A stretch of DNA of 64,000 bases, from the NCBI GenBank assembly GCA_947503625.1, contig CANNEK010000002.1, forward strand, positions 806,001-870,000, in the 5' to 3' direction. Positions within the stretch are counted from its first letter, which is position 1. The number at the start of each line of letters is the position of its first letter. Origin of the DNA: an uncultured Kordiimonas sp. Lineage in GTDB: Bacteria > Pseudomonadota > Alphaproteobacteria > Sphingomonadales > Kordiimonadaceae. A program made the translations under genes and the position numbers. Positions 6,472 through 16,102 of this stretch are shown piece after piece. The notes under the pieces are model-generated. The model was not told where the DNA came from, did no database searches, and was given only the letters and a program-made list of their open reading frames with translations.

Positions 6472-9090
6472 ATGGTGGCCGAGATGAAATTGAACCACAG
6501 AAATTTTAAGCGCCTGCTGATGGCTTCGACAGTGCTGATGATGCCTGCCGAAGCTTTCGCGCAAGACCAAGTAGAAATACCGCAGCCAGATATCGAGGAA
6601 ATCACGGTTCTTGGCCGCTACATCCCTGATGAAAAACGGGCAACGTCGGAAATTGCCAATGTTCTCGATTCTGAGGCCTTTGCACTGGCGGGCGATGCCG
6701 ACATCAGTTCCGCACTCCAGAGGTTGCCAGGCTTGTCGCTGGTTGGTGGTAAATACGTCTATGTTCGAGGCCTGGGTGAAAGATACTCCTCAACGCTCCT
6801 GAACAATTCCGGCATTCCAAGCCCGGAGCCGCTCAGAAAAGTTGTGCCGCTGGATATCTTCCCGACCAGCATCATTGAATCTGTGCTCGTGCAAAAAACC
6901 TTTTCGCCTGAATACCCCGCCGAGTTTGGTGGCGGTGTGATCGATCTGCGTACCAAGGCCGTGCCGGACGAGTTTATTTTCGAAGTTGGTATCTCTGGTC
7001 AATACAACTCGGAAGCAACAGGCAAAGATGGCCTGAGCTACGACGGTACCGGTTCGGAAATCTTCGGCTTCGGTGGTTCACGCCGCAACATTCCGGATGA
7101 GATTTTGCAGGATGTTACGCTTGCAAGTCTTACCGAGGAAGAACTTGAAGCAGCCGGTGAGGCCCTGCCAAACATCTGGTCCATTGATGGCGAATCACTG
7201 TATCCGGGGGCCGGACTGAACTTCATTGTTGGTGACCGTTTTGACGTTGGTGACGAGGGAGCCTTTGGTTTCTTTGCCGCCGTTGATTACGACGTGAACA
7301 CGCGCAACCGGGTTGGGGTCCGCAGGATTGTTGTTACATCTGACGCCGGACCGGTTATCCGTGCCAATTTTGCACCGGAGGTCTGTGAAAGCGGCGAGTT
7401 TGAAAACGTTGATATTGATGGCTGTGGTCTGCGACAGACCAACCTTGATGTTGCACTGAACGGTCTGCTGGCATTTGGCTACGAATTCAACAGCGATCAC
7501 TCAATCTCATACACGGGCACTGTGCTGCGCCAGTCGACTAAACGGTCACTGATCGAAAAGGGTATTTTCCCGCTAGAGGAAGACATTCGGACACGCTCGA
7601 CCATTGACTGGATTGAAAGCCAGGTCTGGACCAATCAGGTCAGTGGTGAACACTTTGTCCCTCTGTTTGGTGACAGCGACACCTTCCAGCAAACCGAGAT
7701 CAACTGGCGTGCGAACATTTCCCGGTCTGACCGCGATGTGCCGCTGCGCCGTAACACGGTTTACGAGTTTGACGTCAACCTGGGCACAGACCTTATTCTG
7801 GCGCGCCCTGACAGCAACACAACGATCTACAATGCGCTTGATGAAGAGACCAAAGAGTTTGGCATCGATTTTGTGCAGCCGGCCTATATAGCTGATTTTC
7901 CTGTCGATATCATTGGTGGTTTCACCTACGCGGATAAAGACAGAAGCTTTGGTCTTGTACGTTACAGCTTTGATATTCCGCGCGGTTCTTCGCGTGAGTT
8001 GAGAGCATTGGCGCCTGAAATCATTTTTGGCCCAGCCAATATAGGGCCAGACCAGATCAGGCTTACAGAAGTGTTCGATGCGTCTGATTTTTACACCGCA
8101 ACTTTTGAAAATGTACAGGCCTACCTGGGTGCGGATATCGAGCTTTCACCAAAGGCGCGTTTGGCTTTTGGTTTGCGCTATGAAGACAGTTCTCAAATTG
8201 TCGATACGGCGGAACGGATCACTTTGGACCCACTGCGAATTACACAACTCGGTGAGTTCTGGCTGCCATCAGCAACATTCACCTATGAAATTGTCGAAAA
8301 CATGCAGGTGCGGTTCGCGTTCAGCCAGACCCTGAACAGGCCTGACATGCGGGAACTTTCAACGGCACGCTTTGTCGATGACGAACGTAACTTGCCGGTT
8401 GAAGGTAATCCGGAACTGCGTATTGCCGAGATTGACAATTATGATGCCCGATTTGAATGGTATTTCGCATCTGGTGAAAGCCTGACGATTGGCGCTTTCT
8501 ACAAGAAATTCACCAACCCGATCGAACAAAGCAGCCGCGCATTTGGTGAAGGCCGACTGCTGACCTATGTAAACGGCGAAACAGCTGAGCTTAAGGGTGT
8601 AGAGGTCGAGGTCGAAAAAATCCTGTTCTTCCAGGATTGGTTCGGTTGGGACTGGCTTGGGTCTCGAGAGATGTTTGTAAAGGCTAATGGCTCTTACATT
8701 GACGCTGAAACCAGAACTGCAGAAGAAGATTTGGGCATTGTCACGAATGCAGTTCGTCCTTTCCAGGGTCAGTCTGAATGGCTTGCAAACCTGCAATTCG
8801 GTTGGCGCGATTATGACCGGGGCGAGAATCTTGCTGTGATTTTGAACTACACAGGCCGCCGTCTGGCGCTTGTTGGTGTGTTTGAAAACCCGGACGAGTT
8901 TGAGAGCCCGCCCATTATGCTCAATGTCGCTTACAGTAAAGAGTTCAACGTGGGTGATAGCCTGCTCGAACTGAGCGTTGAGGCGGAAAACCTGCTAGGT
9001 GACGAAATTGAGTTTAGCCAGAACGGTGTGATAACCGAAGGTTACGAACTGGGTCGCACAGTTTCACTGGGGCTGAAGTTCAAGTTCTAG
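6472..9090 (+). CDS. TonB-dependent outer-membrane receptor
   Basis: An 872-residue protein, a usual length for this family. A signal peptide ends around residue 27 (AEAFAQ). A TonB-box-like stretch follows (EEITVLGRYI). The plug domain (about residues 50-165) carries the RGLGERYSSTLLN and PSPEPLRKVVPLD signatures, then a 22-strand barrel ends in the aromatic-terminated strand (SLGLKFKF). It would import a ligand across the outer membrane using TonB energy. The substrate cannot be read from sequence. The Pho-like box upstream makes a phosphorus-containing ligand possible. The partner lipoprotein lies immediately upstream. An in-frame ATG at 6484 is an alternative start. Confidence 0.92.
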   Translation: MVAEMKLNHRNFKRLLMASTVLMMPAEAFAQDQVEIPQPDIEEITVLGRYIPDEKRATSEIANVLDSEAFALAGDADISSALQRLPGLSLVGGKYVYVRGLGERYSSTLLNNSGIPSPEPLRKVVPLDIFPTSIIESVLVQKTFSPEYPAEFGGGVIDLRTKAVPDEFIFEVGISGQYNSEATGKDGLSYDGTGSEIFGFGGSRRNIPDEILQDVTLASLTEEELEAAGEALPNIWSIDGESLYPGAGLNFIVGDRFDVGDEGAFGFFAAVDYDVNTRNRVGVRRIVVTSDAGPVIRANFAPEVCESGEFENVDIDGCGLRQTNLDVALNGLLAFGYEFNSDHSISYTGTVLRQSTKRSLIEKGIFPLEEDIRTRSTIDWIESQVWTNQVSGEHFVPLFGDSDTFQQTEINWRANISRSDRDVPLRRNTVYEFDVNLGTDLILARPDSNTTIYNALDEETKEFGIDFVQPAYIADFPVDIIGGFTYADKDRSFGLVRYSFDIPRGSSRELRALAPEIIFGPANIGPDQIRLTEVFDASDFYTATFENVQAYLGADIELSPKARLAFGLRYEDSSQIVDTAERITLDPLRITQLGEFWLPSATFTYEIVENMQVRFAFSQTLNRPDMRELSTARFVDDERNLPVEGNPELRIAEIDNYDARFEWYFASGESLTIGAFYKKFTNPIEQSSRAFGEGRLLTYVNGETAELKGVEVEVEKILFFQDWFGWDWLGSREMFVKANGSYIDAETRTAEEDLGIVTNAVRPFQGQSEWLANLQFGWRDYDRGENLAVILNYTGRRLALVGVFENPDEFESPPIMLNVAYSKEFNVGDSLLELSVEAENLLGDEIEFSQNGVITEGYELGRTVSLGLKFKF

Positions 9091-9105
9091 ATGAGATGCA
9101 ATGAT

Positions 9106-9131
9106 GAGCTTACCGCTGTTGCGGTGAGCTC
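9106..9131 (+). terminator. Hairpin after the TonB receptor gene
   Basis: GAGCTTACCGC pairs with GCGGTGAGCTC (one G-U pair) around TGTT, 15 bp after the stop at 9090. It has no T-tract, so intrinsic termination would be weak. A TATAAA element at 9169-9174 beyond it could serve the T2SS operon. Confidence 0.45.
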
Positions 9132-9210
9132 CAATAATAAAATACCGCAACGGTTCACAGAAACCGGGTATAAAAACAAATGTTGATGCTTTTGGAGACG
9201 TACCAGTTCC

Positions 9211-10056
9211 ATGGACAGGGTTGGAAATAGTTCAACTGGCAGGGTTATGCTTCAATCCGCGCCACGTTCCTTGCGCGTGGGCGTTTTATGCGTTGAGCTG
9301 CTTCTGGTTGCTCTTGTTGCTTACCAACTTGTGCTTCTTGTTTTTGATATGATGAAGGTTGATGCTGGCCCGCGTCCGTTAACGGTGCCCGGAGAGGTCT
9401 CCAGCGAAAAAGCAATAGACTCTGGACGCCTGGTTTCATTCGATCCGTTTTTTCGACAGATAGCGGGTGAGCTCGCAGTGACCCCATCAGCATCTGTCAG
9501 GGAGAGCTCTCTGCGGATTGAAGTTTTTGGCTTGCGGGCGACAGATGGGGGTGCGGGATCAGCAATCATAAAAACGCAGGACGGCGGCCAGAAACTTGTG
9601 ATGATTGGCGACACTGTTGTGCCTGGTGTAAGACTAAGTGCTGTTTATCCGGATCGCCTAGAGGTAAACCGCGCCGGCATTCGCGAAGCAATTTATATGA
9701 CGCCTCAACGGGCACGGCAGGATACTGGCGGGGAAAACCCTCCGGCACCAGCAACTGTAGCTGGGCAACCGCGAGCAACTTCAGGCTTCGACTTGGCCAA
9801 TATCGAACTGTCGCCGGTTCGGCGTGACCGGCGTATCATAGGCTTTCGGTTGCCGGACCCGCTGCCACTGCTGTTGGTGGGCTCGGGTCTTGAAGCCGGC
9901 GACGTTTTGACAAGTGTGAACGGCGAACCTCTTGCATCTTTTGAAAGGCTGCAGGAGGTTGGTGAGCAGATAGTCGGCTCTGACCGCCTGTCTCTGGAAA
10001 TTGAACGGCGTGGGGAACAGCGTCAGCTGAGCGTCAACCTTGGAGGGAACCGCTAG
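9211..10056 (+). CDS. gspC: Type II secretion protein GspC (inner-membrane clamp)
   Basis: A 281-residue bitopic protein with a short cytoplasmic head, one membrane segment (about residues 27-47, rich in L/V), a periplasmic homology region and a C-terminal PDZ-like domain (about 195-278, with GLEAGDVLTSVNGEP). GspC joins the inner-membrane platform to the GspD secretin and takes part in substrate choice. It opens the operon. A GGAG ribosome site lies upstream, and a TATAAA box (9169-9174) may mark the promoter. The gspD start follows the stop without a gap. Confidence 0.93.
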   Translation: MDRVGNSSTGRVMLQSAPRSLRVGVLCVELLLVALVAYQLVLLVFDMMKVDAGPRPLTVPGEVSSEKAIDSGRLVSFDPFFRQIAGELAVTPSASVRESSLRIEVFGLRATDGGAGSAIIKTQDGGQKLVMIGDTVVPGVRLSAVYPDRLEVNRAGIREAIYMTPQRARQDTGGENPPAPATVAGQPRATSGFDLANIELSPVRRDRRIIGFRLPDPLPLLLVGSGLEAGDVLTSVNGEPLASFERLQEVGEQIVGSDRLSLEIERRGEQRQLSVNLGGNR

Positions 10057-12030
10057 ATGACAAATACACTTCATTCAATGAAGGTGTTTATCTGCCTTTT
10101 TCTGGCGGTAACATGCGGTACAGCAGCCCTGTCACAGGACACTGGGCATATACTAAACTACCGTGACGCGGAAATCAGGGCATTTATTGATGATGTGGCG
10201 GCTATTACCGGTAGAACCTTCATCATTGACCCGCGAGTGCGCGGCAAGATCAATGTTGTGTCAACAGAAGCAGTAACCGTTGAAGGTGTGTTCCAAACCT
10301 TCTTGTCCGCATTGAAGGTCAATGGTTTTACACTGGTGCCTTCTGCGAGTGGTGCTTTTAAAATCATACCTGACGAAATTGCGGCACAAGATGCAGGCCC
10401 GGTAAATGAGGCCCGTACCGGTGATACGTTGGTCACCAGGGTATTCAGCCTTAGGTATGCGGATCCGCTCGCAGTTCAGGCCGCAGCAAAACCATTTGTT
10501 TTTAAAAATGGTCGGGTGTTTGCGCGTAAAGGCATGCCTGTCGTGATCGTGACGGACTATGCAGATAACCTGAACCGTATCGCCCAGCTTGTTGAAAGCA
10601 TGGATGTTGATCACTCGGTAATCCGGACACTTGCTTTGGAGAACACGTCTGCAACTGAAATGGCCGAGATCGCACTAAAGCTGGCGGCTCAGCCGGGATT
10701 TGAGGACAATATCCTCACATCGCTGACGGCGATGCCACTCGAATCGAGCAATACACTGATTCTAAAAGGTCCTGCCGATGTGATTGATACATTTATGCCG
10801 GTACTTGTGGAACTGGACCAGAACAATGCCTCACGTGGTGATCTGCGGGTGATTTACCTGAAGTACGCAAATGCTGAAAAACTGCTTCCAATGCTGGAAA
10901 CGGTCACGCGGTCACTATCCCGACGTGATGCATCCGGCAATCCGCTCGCAACAGACGGTGACGTAACAATTTCTTCATATGCGGGCGCGAACGCGATTGT
11001 TATCAATGCCTCAAGCGATATGCAGCAGAGGATTGCTAATGTGATCAATATGCTGGACCTGCCGCGGGCGCAGGTGCTTGTCGAAGCAATTGTGGTTGAA
11101 GTGTCGGACAGGGCAGCGAAAGACCTCGGTGTGCAGTATATTCTTGCTGGTGGGGATAACAGCAGTATTCCGTTCACGATCGCCAACTATTCGAACACTG
11201 CACCCAATCTGCTCGCACTGGCGGGTGCCCTACAGTTACCAGATGACGATGATGATGACGATGACACCGATACCGCTGCCGAAGCATTCGGTGCCGCTGC
11301 AGTGGAGTCCCTGCTGGGGTTCAATGGATTTGGTCTCGGCATCGCCGGGGAAACAGACGGTGGTACTATATTCGGTGCTGTTTTAAACGCCGTGCAGCAG
11401 GACACTGGAAGCAATGTGCTGTCCACGCCGTCCATCATGACTATGGATAACGAGCCAGCCAAGTTCCTGTCTGGTCAGGAGATACCAATCTCGACGGGCG
11501 AGGCGCTAGGCAGTGCGAACATCAACCCGTTTCGTACGATTGAACGTAAGGATGTAGGCATCCAGTTAGAAGTGACGCCGCAGGTGAATGAGGGTGAAGA
11601 AATACGCCTGCATATTCGTCAGGAAATTTCATCTATCGCTGGCCCTGTTAGTTCGAGTTTTAGCGAACTCGTGACCAACAAGCGTGAAATTGAAACAACG
11701 GTGAGCATCAAAAACGGCGATATCGTCGTGCTTGGCGGTTTGGTTCAACAGGACGAAGTTACATCTGTTGAAAAAGTTCCGTTTCTTGGTGACATTCCAC
11801 TTTTGGGCAGGCTTTTCAGGTCCGATAGTAAAAGTCAGACGAAGACCAATCTGATGATTTTCTTGCGCCCGACGATCGTCAGAAGTGCTGAAGACGCACA
11901 AGCGCTTACATCTCAGAAATTCGATTATATTAGTGCCCAGCGAGCGCTGGTGAACCCTGGCGGCCTGTCACTGGAGCAACTCATCGATGAGGTTGTAGGG
12001 CCAAAGGCAACCCAGGATCTTAATAACTAA
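10057..12030 (+). CDS. gspD: Type II secretion outer-membrane secretin GspD
   Basis: A 657-residue secretin. A signal peptide (cleavage after about residue 27) is followed by the N0 domain (ILNYRDAEIRAFIDDVAAITG), N1-N3 domains, and the secretin core with NVLSTPSIMTMDNEPAKF and VVLGGLVQQDE near the C terminus. Fifteen such subunits form the outer-membrane channel. Unusual is a run of eight aspartates (residues 396-403, DNA 11242-11265) inside the secretin core. The ATG directly abuts the gspC stop, with GGAGGG as ribosome site. No pilotin gene of a known family is adjacent. Confidence 0.97.
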   Translation: MTNTLHSMKVFICLFLAVTCGTAALSQDTGHILNYRDAEIRAFIDDVAAITGRTFIIDPRVRGKINVVSTEAVTVEGVFQTFLSALKVNGFTLVPSASGAFKIIPDEIAAQDAGPVNEARTGDTLVTRVFSLRYADPLAVQAAAKPFVFKNGRVFARKGMPVVIVTDYADNLNRIAQLVESMDVDHSVIRTLALENTSATEMAEIALKLAAQPGFEDNILTSLTAMPLESSNTLILKGPADVIDTFMPVLVELDQNNASRGDLRVIYLKYANAEKLLPMLETVTRSLSRRDASGNPLATDGDVTISSYAGANAIVINASSDMQQRIANVINMLDLPRAQVLVEAIVVEVSDRAAKDLGVQYILAGGDNSSIPFTIANYSNTAPNLLALAGALQLPDDDDDDDDTDTAAEAFGAAAVESLLGFNGFGLGIAGETDGGTIFGAVLNAVQQDTGSNVLSTPSIMTMDNEPAKFLSGQEIPISTGEALGSANINPFRTIERKDVGIQLEVTPQVNEGEEIRLHIRQEISSIAGPVSSSFSELVTNKREIETTVSIKNGDIVVLGGLVQQDEVTSVEKVPFLGDIPLLGRLFRSDSKSQTKTNLMIFLRPTIVRSAEDAQALTSQKFDYISAQRALVNPGGLSLEQLIDEVVGPKATQDLNN

Positions 12031-12039
12031 GGAACGGCC

Positions 12040-13536
12040 TTGGACAACAAGCAGACACATATTCTGCGATACACGTTTGCTCGTGACTATGGTTTTGCCG
12101 TAGTGGAACATTCTTCTTCAGTTGCACTGATCGCCGTGCGCGAAGACGCAGATATGCGTATGCTTCCTGAAGTGCGCCGCGTTGTCGGTGTTCCGCTCAC
12201 TTTGGAAACCAAGACCAAACCAGACTTTGATACTCTGTTGTCGGACTTGCACGCGGTAGAGGGCATTAACACTGAAATCAGTGATGAAATGCCTGCTGAA
12301 AGCCTGGACCGTGCGCTTGAAGGTATGCCCGCTGTGGCGGATTTGCTCGCCAGCGAGGATGACGCGCCCGTTATTCGTCTGATCAATAGTCTGATTGCTG
12401 AAGCCGTCAAAAATGCTGCGTCTGATGTTCATCTGGAGCCGTTTGAAAACAGGCTGTCTGTCAGGCTTCGCGTTGATGGTGTTCTGACAGAGATCGCCAG
12501 TCTGGCCGCTCGGATGACACCTTACATCGTTTCTCGCATCAAGGTGATGGCACGACTGGATATCGCTGAAAAGCGTATTCCACAGGATGGAAGGCTTTCG
12601 CTGAAGCTGGGAAACCGCGTCTTTGATGTGCGGGTTTCCACACTACCCGCCAGGCATGGTGAACGCGTGGTCTTGCGTTTGCTTGATGCGGCGCAAGCGC
12701 ACTTCTCGCTCACTGATCTGGGTATGAAGCCCAAAACTCATGAAGGTCTTATGGATCTTTTGGCTGAGCCGAATGGGATTATTCTTGTGACCGGACCCAC
12801 AGGCTCAGGCAAAACGACGACCCTCTATGCAGGCCTGGGCCTTCTCAATGATCAGAGTCGTAATATCATGACGGTTGAAGACCCGGTAGAGTATGCTCTC
12901 GACGGTGTTAGCCAGACGCAGGTGAATGCAAAGGTCGGCATGACGTTTGCCTCTGGCCTTAGAGCTATTCTGCGTCAGGATCCGGACGTTGTGATGGTCG
13001 GCGAGATACGAGACATGGAAACCGCTGAAATGGCAATTCAGGCCAGTCTTACGGGCCACCTTGTTCTCTCGACGGTGCATACCAACAGTGCCATTGCTGC
13101 CATCACACGCTTGCGGGACATGGGCGTGGAGCCGTTCCTTCTATCGTCCACCGTCAAAGGCATCATGGCACAACGCTTGGTGCGTAAGCTGTGTGAGCAT
13201 TGCAAAGTTCCTGTGGATGAACCAGCAGTGCTTCTTCAGCAGATGGGCCTGCAACCGGGTCAGGCAGCAACACTTTATGAAGCGAAAGGGTGCTCGGCGT
13301 GTGGCGGCAAAGGTTATAGCGGCCGTATCGGTATATATGAACTGGTGAAAGTCGACAGTATCTTGCGCCGAATGATCCAGGAAGGCTCGTCCGAGCAGGA
13401 CATGGAAGGTGTGGCTTTCAAAAACAACGATACTTTGTCGGACAGCGGACGCGCCCTGGTTCTGGAAGGTGTCACGACTATTGAAGAGGTGCTAAGGGTA
13501 TCCCGGATCAAGGAGGCCTCCGGTGCAAGCCTTTGA
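12040..13536 (+). CDS. gspE: Type II secretion ATPase GspE
   Basis: A 498-residue AAA-type secretion ATPase of normal length. Walker A GPTGSGKTT lies at about residues 252-260, Walker B around 314-325 (DPDVVMVGEIRD), with Asp and His boxes between and after. A tetracysteine zinc site is visible as C385-x2-C388 and C418-x2-C421 (LCEHCK and GCSACGGKG). It powers pseudopilus assembly from the cytoplasm through GspL/GspF. The start is TTG at 12040, preceded by AAGGA. The end overlaps gspF by 14 bp, indicating translational coupling. Confidence 0.97.
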   Translation: MDNKQTHILRYTFARDYGFAVVEHSSSVALIAVREDADMRMLPEVRRVVGVPLTLETKTKPDFDTLLSDLHAVEGINTEISDEMPAESLDRALEGMPAVADLLASEDDAPVIRLINSLIAEAVKNAASDVHLEPFENRLSVRLRVDGVLTEIASLAARMTPYIVSRIKVMARLDIAEKRIPQDGRLSLKLGNRVFDVRVSTLPARHGERVVLRLLDAAQAHFSLTDLGMKPKTHEGLMDLLAEPNGIILVTGPTGSGKTTTLYAGLGLLNDQSRNIMTVEDPVEYALDGVSQTQVNAKVGMTFASGLRAILRQDPDVVMVGEIRDMETAEMAIQASLTGHLVLSTVHTNSAIAAITRLRDMGVEPFLLSSTVKGIMAQRLVRKLCEHCKVPVDEPAVLLQQMGLQPGQAATLYEAKGCSACGGKGYSGRIGIYELVKVDSILRRMIQEGSSEQDMEGVAFKNNDTLSDSGRALVLEGVTTIEEVLRVSRIKEASGASL

Positions 13537-14752
13537 ATACAGTGCAATTGACCGGGACGGTAAAACCCGGCAGGGCACCATATCTGCCGAAGGCGCACAA
13601 GAGGCGCGCCGTACCCTGCTTTCGCGCCAGCTGTACGCGACAGAAATAAAGCCCACTGGCGCGCGCAAAGCGGGTTTGACATCCATGTTGCCAAATCTCT
13701 TTCAGCGAGAGGAGAAGATCTCGTCTAAGGATCTGGCGCTTGTCACTCGGCAGATGGCTACGATGATTGAAGCGGCATCTCCTGTCGAGGAGGTGCTCGG
13801 CGCGCTTGCGCAGCAGGCCCAAAAACCGGAAACCAGAGCGGTCCTGTCGCGTGTCAGGACCAACGTAATGGAAGGAATGCGCCTTTCCCGGGCAATGGAA
13901 CAGGAAAAAGCAACTTTTGACACCCTGTATTGCTCCATGGTTGCCGCCGGAGAGGCTTCTGGCGCGCTGGGTGCAGTCCTCGCGAGGGTTGCTGAACATC
14001 GGGAAAAATCTGAAGAAACGCGCTCGAAAATACAATCAGCCCTGATCTACCCGGCTGTTTTGATGACAGTGGCCATCGGGGTCGTAACAGCTTTGATGGT
14101 TTTGGTTGTGCCTAAAGTTGTCGCTCAGTTCGATAGTTTTGGTAGTGAGTTGCCGGTGCTGACCCAGATTGTGGTCGCGGTTTCAGAGTTTCTGACAAAT
14201 TATGGATTGTTGTTAGCGGTGGCTATTGCATTGCTGGTATTGGGCTTTTCGGTCGCAATGCGCCGAGACAGGTTTCGTTATGCCGTGCACGCCCGCATGC
14301 TTGCATTGCCGCTTGTTGGCCGCCTCATTCGCTCCGTAAACGCTGCCAGGTTTTCCAGAGCGTTTGGTACCCTGGTGCTTGGCGGCAGCCCGGCGCTGGA
14401 AGCATTGGTCGCCGCGAAGGAAACCATTCGCAACGATCCGATAAAAACGGCTGTCATTGATGCCATCTCAAGGGTTCGCGAAGGTGGAGGCGTTGCCAAC
14501 AGTTTGCGACAGGTTGACGCCTTGCCGCCGATGTTGGGGTATATGGCTGCTGCAGGCGAGCGCAGTGGCCAGCTTGGAACCATGATGCATAAGGTGGCGG
14601 ACTATCTGGAGAGTGAATTTGATGGTTTTACCAAGTCAGCCTTGAGCCTTCTGGAACCCATGATCGTAATTATGATGGGCGGACTTGTTGGCGCAATTGT
14701 CATGTCGATCATGTTGCCTATTCTGAGGCTGAACAGCCTTGTCCTGTCTTAA
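13523..14752 (+). CDS. gspF: Type II secretion inner-membrane platform protein GspF
   Basis: A 409-residue polytopic protein with the two repeated T2SF domains: LALVTRQMATMIEAASP near residue 73, then FSRAFGTLVLGGSPALEALVAA near residue 275. Three membrane segments are present. It is the core of the inner-membrane platform that connects GspE motion to the pseudopilus. The start is GTG at 13523 with an ideal AAGGAGG seven bases upstream, inside the gspE end. Length and domain order match the family. Confidence 0.96.
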   Translation: MQAFEYSAIDRDGKTRQGTISAEGAQEARRTLLSRQLYATEIKPTGARKAGLTSMLPNLFQREEKISSKDLALVTRQMATMIEAASPVEEVLGALAQQAQKPETRAVLSRVRTNVMEGMRLSRAMEQEKATFDTLYCSMVAAGEASGALGAVLARVAEHREKSEETRSKIQSALIYPAVLMTVAIGVVTALMVLVVPKVVAQFDSFGSELPVLTQIVVAVSEFLTNYGLLLAVAIALLVLGFSVAMRRDRFRYAVHARMLALPLVGRLIRSVNAARFSRAFGTLVLGGSPALEALVAAKETIRNDPIKTAVIDAISRVREGGGVANSLRQVDALPPMLGYMAAAGERSGQLGTMMHKVADYLESEFDGFTKSALSLLEPMIVIMMGGLVGAIVMSIMLPILRLNSLVLS

Positions 14753-14762
14753 GGAGGAACCT

Positions 14763-15227
14763 TTGAAGCAAATGCTGGACAAATGTAAACAGTACCTGGT
14801 TGACGCGAGCCGTGATGATGCAGGTTTTTCGCTTATCGAGTTAATGGTTGTGATCGTCATCATGGGACTTTTGACGACCATTGTAGTCGTCAATGTGCTG
14901 CCAAGTCAGGATCGGGCTATGGTCGAAAAGGCACGAGCCGACGTTCGGTTGATTGAACAGGCGGTTGAGATGTATCGCCTGGATACACGGCGTTATCCAT
15001 CTCTTGAGGAAGGCATTGAAATATTGGCTCAGGCCCCGCGAGGTAACGGCTTGCGTACGGAAAGTTATATCAAGTCGCTCCCGACCGATCCTTGGGGAAA
15101 TCCTTATCAGTATCTCTATCCGGGAGAAAAGGGTGCTTTTGATGTGTTTTCATACGGTGCGGATGGTCGCACCGGCGGTGAAGGCCTGAATGCCGATATA
15201 GGTAATTGGGGAAGTGGACCTCAGTAA
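14763..15227 (+). CDS. gspG: Major pseudopilin GspG
   Basis: From TTG 14763 (AAGGAGG five bases upstream) the protein has 154 residues. ATG 14772 is the alternative; the TTG at 14739 lies inside gspF and has no ribosome site. The prepilin cleavage site is G21/F22 followed by SLIELMVVIVIMGLL, with Glu at +5. The C-terminal part (TDPWGNPYQYLYPG, FSYGADG, GEGLNADIGNW) is the calcium-binding region of GspG. It is the main subunit of the periplasmic pseudopilus and is processed by a prepilin peptidase, probably the one at 2736. Confidence 0.96.
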   Translation: MKQMLDKCKQYLVDASRDDAGFSLIELMVVIVIMGLLTTIVVVNVLPSQDRAMVEKARADVRLIEQAVEMYRLDTRRYPSLEEGIEILAQAPRGNGLRTESYIKSLPTDPWGNPYQYLYPGEKGAFDVFSYGADGRTGGEGLNADIGNWGSGPQ

Positions 15228-15716
15228 ATGGGAGCGCGGTGTAACACAGCAGGGTTTTCGCTTGTTGAAGTGATGATGGTGGTCGCCATCATCGGCTTGA
15301 TGACCGGTGCTGTAGTGCTTGCACTTCCTTCCCGGACAGACAATCTGACGACCGAACTTGCGCGCACTGAAAGGGCCCTCATAGCCCTCTCTCGCACCAG
15401 TGTTATGACGGGACGGATACTGGGTGTTCGTTTCGCTTCTGATGGCTTTGAGACCCTTGTTTTTTCCGATGACGGTTGGATGCAAAATGACGGCCTGCTG
15501 AAACACGATGCACGGCATTGGCCAGAACTTGATTTGTTGTCTCTCACAGTTGACGGCGTTGAAGCCGACATAGATAGCGGTGTTGCCGGGCCTCATCTCT
15601 GGTTTTTGCCAACTGGGGAATACCCCAGTTTTAATATCGTCCTTTCAGGTGGTAACGCCCGGGCGCACCTGAGCGCAAACGCGTCCGGGCCCATGAAGAT
15701 TTCCGGCGATGAATAG
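15228..15716 (+). CDS. gspH: Minor pseudopilin GspH
   Basis: A 162-residue protein starting at the base after the gspG stop. The prepilin site is G9/F10 SLVEVMMVVAIIGLM, with Glu at +5, followed by a beta-rich globular domain. GspH is a minor subunit of the pseudopilus. Position between gspG and gspI and the length support the assignment. Sequence identity among GspH proteins is low, so order is an important part of the evidence. The end overlaps gspI by 8 bp. Confidence 0.9.
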   Translation: MGARCNTAGFSLVEVMMVVAIIGLMTGAVVLALPSRTDNLTTELARTERALIALSRTSVMTGRILGVRFASDGFETLVFSDDGWMQNDGLLKHDARHWPELDLLSLTVDGVEADIDSGVAGPHLWFLPTGEYPSFNIVLSGGNARAHLSANASGPMKISGDE

Positions 15717-16101
15717 AAGGTGGTATAAAACTCTTCAGAACGGTCAAGAGGGGTTTTCTCTCATAGAGCTTCTGGTTGCAGTTGCCATTTTGTCTATTGC
15801 AGCTGTTGCATTGCTGGAAAGCCAGACGCAGGCCATTAATGTAGCTGGAAACCTCGAAAAACGCAGTCTTGCTTCAATTGTTGCCGAAAACAGACTGACG
15901 CTTGCTCTTGGTCATGTCGAGCAACCGGTGCCTGGCGCACGCAGTGGTTCTGAACAGCAAATGGGTGTGGATTTTTTGTGGACAGAGACAGTCAGACCTG
16001 CACCCGGCAATGACCTCATGGTGATCGAGGTTGTAGTGACCCCGCCATCGAACCGCACGCAAGAACTGGCCCGACTGGTCGGTTTCAGGAAAGTGCTCTG
16101 A
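15709..16101 (+). CDS. gspI: Minor pseudopilin GspI
   Basis: A 130-residue protein with prepilin site G15/F16 SLIELLVAVAILSIAAVALL, then a short domain with the GspI pattern (ASIVAENRLTLAL near residue 62). GspI forms the pseudopilus tip with J and K. The ATG at 15709 overlaps the gspH end. The size matches the short GspI family. Confidence 0.92.
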   Translation: MNRRWYKTLQNGQEGFSLIELLVAVAILSIAAVALLESQTQAINVAGNLEKRSLASIVAENRLTLALGHVEQPVPGARSGSEQQMGVDFLWTETVRPAPGNDLMVIEVVVTPPSNRTQELARLVGFRKVL

Positions 16102-16102
16102 G

